NCBI RefSeq assembly: GCF_020829685.1
Contig: NZ_JAIVFR010000299.1
Span: 1-7,495 of the forward strand
DNA: 7,495 bases
Direction of reading: 5' to 3'
Source of the DNA: Nostoc sp. CHAB 5715
Lineage (GTDB): Bacteria > Cyanobacteriota > Cyanobacteriia > Cyanobacteriales > Nostocaceae
Below are positions 5,643 through 7,495 of this stretch, piece by piece. A program made the translations under genes and the position numbers. How positions within the stretch are numbered: the first letter of the stretch is position 1; the number at the start of each line of letters is the position of its first letter. The notes below the pieces were generated by a model, which did not search any database, had not been told where the DNA came from, and saw nothing but the letters and a program-made list of their open reading frames with translations.

Positions 5643-5926
5643 ATCATTTGATTTATCAGGATAAAACTAAAATTATTTAAATGCATCAGAGAAAAATGTA
5701 GGCTATAACGTAGGGGCACTCTTGAAATAACCGATACACATTCACCCAAAAAACTGGAAAATTCTTGAGAGTATTTCATTCACATTTACACAATCAGCCA
5801 GAAACAGGGTATGCTGTTTTACCAAGAAATCCTCCCTATAGCAGAATCGGTGAGACAGCATAAACTTAGACAAAATAAGTAGCAATTTTTCCACTTATCG
5901 CCCGCTCAGTCCAGCAAGCAATACCC
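5643..5926. other. Gene-free spacer between surE and the MBL-fold gene
   Basis: AT-rich, with no coding frame of quality on either strand. It presumably holds the promoter of the MBL-fold gene. The best match I find is TTTACA (5785-5790) and TATGCT (5810-5815), but the 19-base spacer and the poor -10 box make it unconvincing. No strong terminator for surE is visible. Confidence 0.6.
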
Positions 5927-6823
5927 ATGTCTAGGATAGAGAACCAATTTACCGTACAATTTTGGGGCGTTCGCGGCAGCATCCCCAGCCCAGGGCCAAA
6001 CACCGTTCGTTACGGCGGTAATACCCCTTGCATATCAATGCAAGCGGGCGATAAACGCTTAGTTTTCGATGCTGGCACGGGACTACATGTTTTGGGGCAA
6101 TCTTTATTGCGCCAAATGCCGTTAGAAGCTCATATATTTTTTACCCACTCTCACTGGGATCACATGCAGGGTTTTCCCTTCTTTACCCCAGGATTTGTGA
6201 AGGGGAATGACTTTCATATCTACGGCGCGATCGCACCTGATGGTTCTACCATAGAACAGCGCCTCAATGACCAAATGTTGCACCCGAACTTTCCCGTACC
6301 CTTGCAAATTATGCAAGCTAATTTAAATTTCTACGACATTCGACCGGGGCAACCAATCCACATCGATGACGTTACCGTAGAAACAGCACCTTTAAACCAT
6401 CCAGGTGAAGCTGTAGGATACCGCGTCAACTGGCGTGGTGGTGCTGCTACTTATATTACTGATACCGAACATTTCCCCGACCGACTTGATGATAATGTGC
6501 TGTGGCTAGCTCGTAATGCTGACATTCTGGTTTACGATTCCACTTACACAGACGAGGAATACTATTCCCCCAAATCCCCGAAAATTGGCTGGGGACATTC
6601 TACCTGGCAAGAAGCGGTGAAAGTGGCACAAGCTGCTAACGTCAAAACTCTGGTGATTTACCACCATGACCCCGCACACGATGATGACTTTTTGGATTGT
6701 GTAGGGAAACAAGCGGCTGCGAAATTTCCTGGGGCGATCATGGCACGGGAAGGACTGGTACTTCAGATTCCCACCTCAGTTATCTTATCAGAATCTTTTC
6801 CTGTTAGTAAGTTTTCTACCTAA
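5927..6823 (+). CDS. MBL-fold metallo-hydrolase
   Basis: A 298-residue metallo-beta-lactamase-fold hydrolase, cytoplasmic by lack of a signal peptide. It opens with the subfamily motif FWGVRGSIPSPGP followed by YGGNTPC (12-35). The metal site is complete: T-H-S-H-W-D-H at 73-79 (His74, His76, Asp78, His79), His158 in LNHPGE, Asp179 in ITDTEH, Asp204 in VYDSTY and His246/247 in IYHHDP. This subgroup resembles PhnP/RNase Z-like phosphodiesterases, but the substrate is unknown. The ATG at 5927 fits the subfamily N-terminus; no Shine-Dalgarno site precedes it. It follows surE by 284 bases on the same strand and probably has its own promoter. One HIP1 octamer lies at 6227-6234. About 15 poorly conserved residues close the protein after LVLQIPT. 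Confidence 0.92.
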   Translation: MSRIENQFTVQFWGVRGSIPSPGPNTVRYGGNTPCISMQAGDKRLVFDAGTGLHVLGQSLLRQMPLEAHIFFTHSHWDHMQGFPFFTPGFVKGNDFHIYGAIAPDGSTIEQRLNDQMLHPNFPVPLQIMQANLNFYDIRPGQPIHIDDVTVETAPLNHPGEAVGYRVNWRGGAATYITDTEHFPDRLDDNVLWLARNADILVYDSTYTDEEYYSPKSPKIGWGHSTWQEAVKVAQAANVKTLVIYHHDPAHDDDFLDCVGKQAAAKFPGAIMAREGLVLQIPTSVILSESFPVSKFST

Positions 6824-6868
6824 AGATTGCGATCGGAGGAATTGGAGATTTTAGATTAGATTGGTGAT

Positions 6869-7327
6869 CAGAAGCTTTCAGCCCGAGAGCGTACCTGTTG
6901 GCTGTACGGTGAGACAGCGCTGCCCAGAGTTGTCAGAGCGCCGACCACAGGATCAGGGCCACAATAGGAGGACTACTTTATAGATTCACCAACACAGCCC
7001 AGACACCCACAGACGCCCTAAGATTGCGGCTGATTGAAGTAAACCTTCGTTGCAGTCTTAACAACGAACTAGAGCCTTTTTAGCTCTGGTATTTGGGGTT
7101 ATCTGGACTTAGTAATTAGCTGTCAAGCTGATAGCACAAGATACCAGCTTGGGCAACTTCCCGTGGGTTAGGCTTTTGGCTGATAGCTAAAAGGGGTAGC
7201 ATCAACACCCTGGCTAATCGCACAATACCTGATGGGCAGTTAGTGAAAGTTCAGACCGTCTACAAAAGCTGTCCTCCTCAAGGCGGTTTACCATAAGGTA
7301 GCTTCCTGCTGATAGCTAAAATAAACC
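6869..7327 (+). ncRNA. Structured noncoding RNA, HEARO/omega-RNA-like candidate
   Basis: No open frame of coding character covers this stretch. It holds dense complementarity. Local stems are CAGCC 6879-6883/GGCTG 6900-6904, GCTGT 6901-6905/ACAGC 6914-6918, GCGCT 6917-6921/AGCGC 6937-6941, TTCGTTG 7046-7052/CAACGAA 7062-7068, the abutting CTAGAGC 7069-7075/GCTCTGG 7083-7089 (one G-T pair) and GGTTTA 7285-7290/TAAACC 7322-7327. Long-range matches are AGGAGGAC 6966-6973 with GTCCTCCT 7271-7278, and CTGCCCA 6920-6926 with TGGGCAG 7233-7239; the two are nested, and the second competes with or forms a pseudoknot on the GCGCT stem. The 5' end, a stem followed by GGTGAGACA (6908-6916), recalls from memory the HEARO/omega RNAs that guide IscB/IsrB nucleases, which also occur without a nuclease gene. 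No IscB frame is present here. Ends and strand are estimates. tmRNA, RNase P RNA and 6S hallmarks are absent. Confidence 0.45.
7127..7321. repeat. Three direct copies of GCTGATAGC within the RNA region
   Basis: GCTGATAGCTAAAA occurs exactly at 7179-7192 and 7308-7321, and its first nine bases also at 7127-7135. Spacings are 52 and 129 bases, so this is not a simple tandem repeat. The last copy sits at the estimated 3' end of the structured RNA. Confidence 0.75.
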
Positions 7328-7368
7328 TAAAATCTCAGAATCCACGTGCTAAATTTGTCTCAAAATGG

Positions 7369-7495
7369 GTGTTTAGTTTGTTACTTAGTTGCTGGGGATG
7401 GTTGGGAACAACTCAGATCGCCCAAGCTGCTAGTTTCAACAGTTTTGCATTGCCTCAAGTCCCAATTCTGGCAATTGAGCGGCAGAATCGGGCAG
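7369..7495 (+). CDS. Start of an exported protein (signal peptide), runs off the window
   Basis: An open frame to the window edge with a recognisable signal peptide: hydrophobic VFSLLLSCWGWLG, then T-T-Q-I-A-Q-A-A with an A-Q-A-type cleavage site, followed by SFNSFALPQVPILAIERQNR. The family cannot be named from this. The start is unclear. GTG at 7369 is the first acceptable codon in this frame but gives a signal peptide without positive charges. The frame is open back to 7297 and 7324-7368 reads N-L-K-S-Q-N-P-R-A-K-F-V-S-K-W, a very good signal-peptide N-region, but no ATG, GTG or TTG stands before it; an ATA is at 7321. The gene therefore looks as if its start codon was lost where the structured RNA ends, or it uses a rare start. 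Confidence 0.5.
   Translation, partial: MFSLLLSCWGWLGTTQIAQAASFNSFALPQVPILAIERQNRA

Noticed and set aside
5785..5815. Promoter-like TTTACA and TATGCT before the MBL-fold gene
   Set aside because: The spacer is 19 bases and the -10 matches consensus at only four of six positions; AT-rich DNA gives such pairs by chance.
6869..7327. tmRNA, RNase P RNA, 6S RNA, group I or group II intron
   Set aside because: No GGTTTCGAC or tRNA-like T-arm, no RNase P core motifs, no group II domain V, no group I core elements that I recognise. The CGTAC/GTACG stem at 6890-6908 resembles domain V only superficially.

Overview
The window reads as chromosomal DNA of a filamentous, heterocyst-type cyanobacterium (Nostoc, Anabaena or Calothrix-like). 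Support comes from six perfect copies of the HIP1 octamer GCGATCGC, several tandem heptanucleotide arrays, a small terminal-inverted-repeat element of Nostoc type, moderate GC (about 45% where I counted), and proteins of cyanobacterial flavour (Uma2, DUF6883, DUF4926, PheS, SurE).

The left edge does not fit. Bases 1 to about 185 are clearly GC-richer (104 of the first 180 by my count) and carry, on the minus strand, what looks like the C-terminus of a c-type cytochrome with proteobacterial codon use. From about 184 an in-frame, N-terminally amputated S9 (prolyl oligopeptidase-type) serine peptidase runs to 1080 on the plus strand. The junction is either an assembly chimera or a real recombination. 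A terminator-like hairpin and a short duplicated relic of the peptidase C-terminus follow.

From 4187 back to 1184 all genes are on the minus strand with gaps of 45 bases or less: pheS, an antitoxin/RelE-YafQ-type toxin pair overlapping by 4 bases, a Uma2 family PD-(D/E)XK nuclease, and a DUF6883/DUF4926 pair that also overlaps by 4 bases. The DUF4926 protein has a C-terminal helical segment like DUF2281-type antitoxins, so the pair looks like a second, less characterised toxin-antitoxin-type module.

The 4188-4838 gap between pheS and the divergent surE holds no gene. It is packed with repeats: a heptamer array at each end, in opposite orientation, each supplying an ATG of its neighbour; a third heptamer array; a perfect GC-rich palindrome; and one or two small elements with 11-base inverted ends. 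SurE (survival-type 5'-nucleotidase) and an MBL-fold metallo-hydrolase follow on the plus strand.

From about 6869 to 7327 there is no open frame. The stretch has many local hairpins and at least two exact long-range complementarities of 7-8 bases, which indicates a structured RNA. Its 5' part resembles, from memory only, the HEARO/omega-RNA class associated with IscB/IsrB elements, but no IscB-like frame is present. The window ends in the start of an exported protein whose signal peptide is recognisable but which has no ATG; its N-region appears to be cut at the RNA border.
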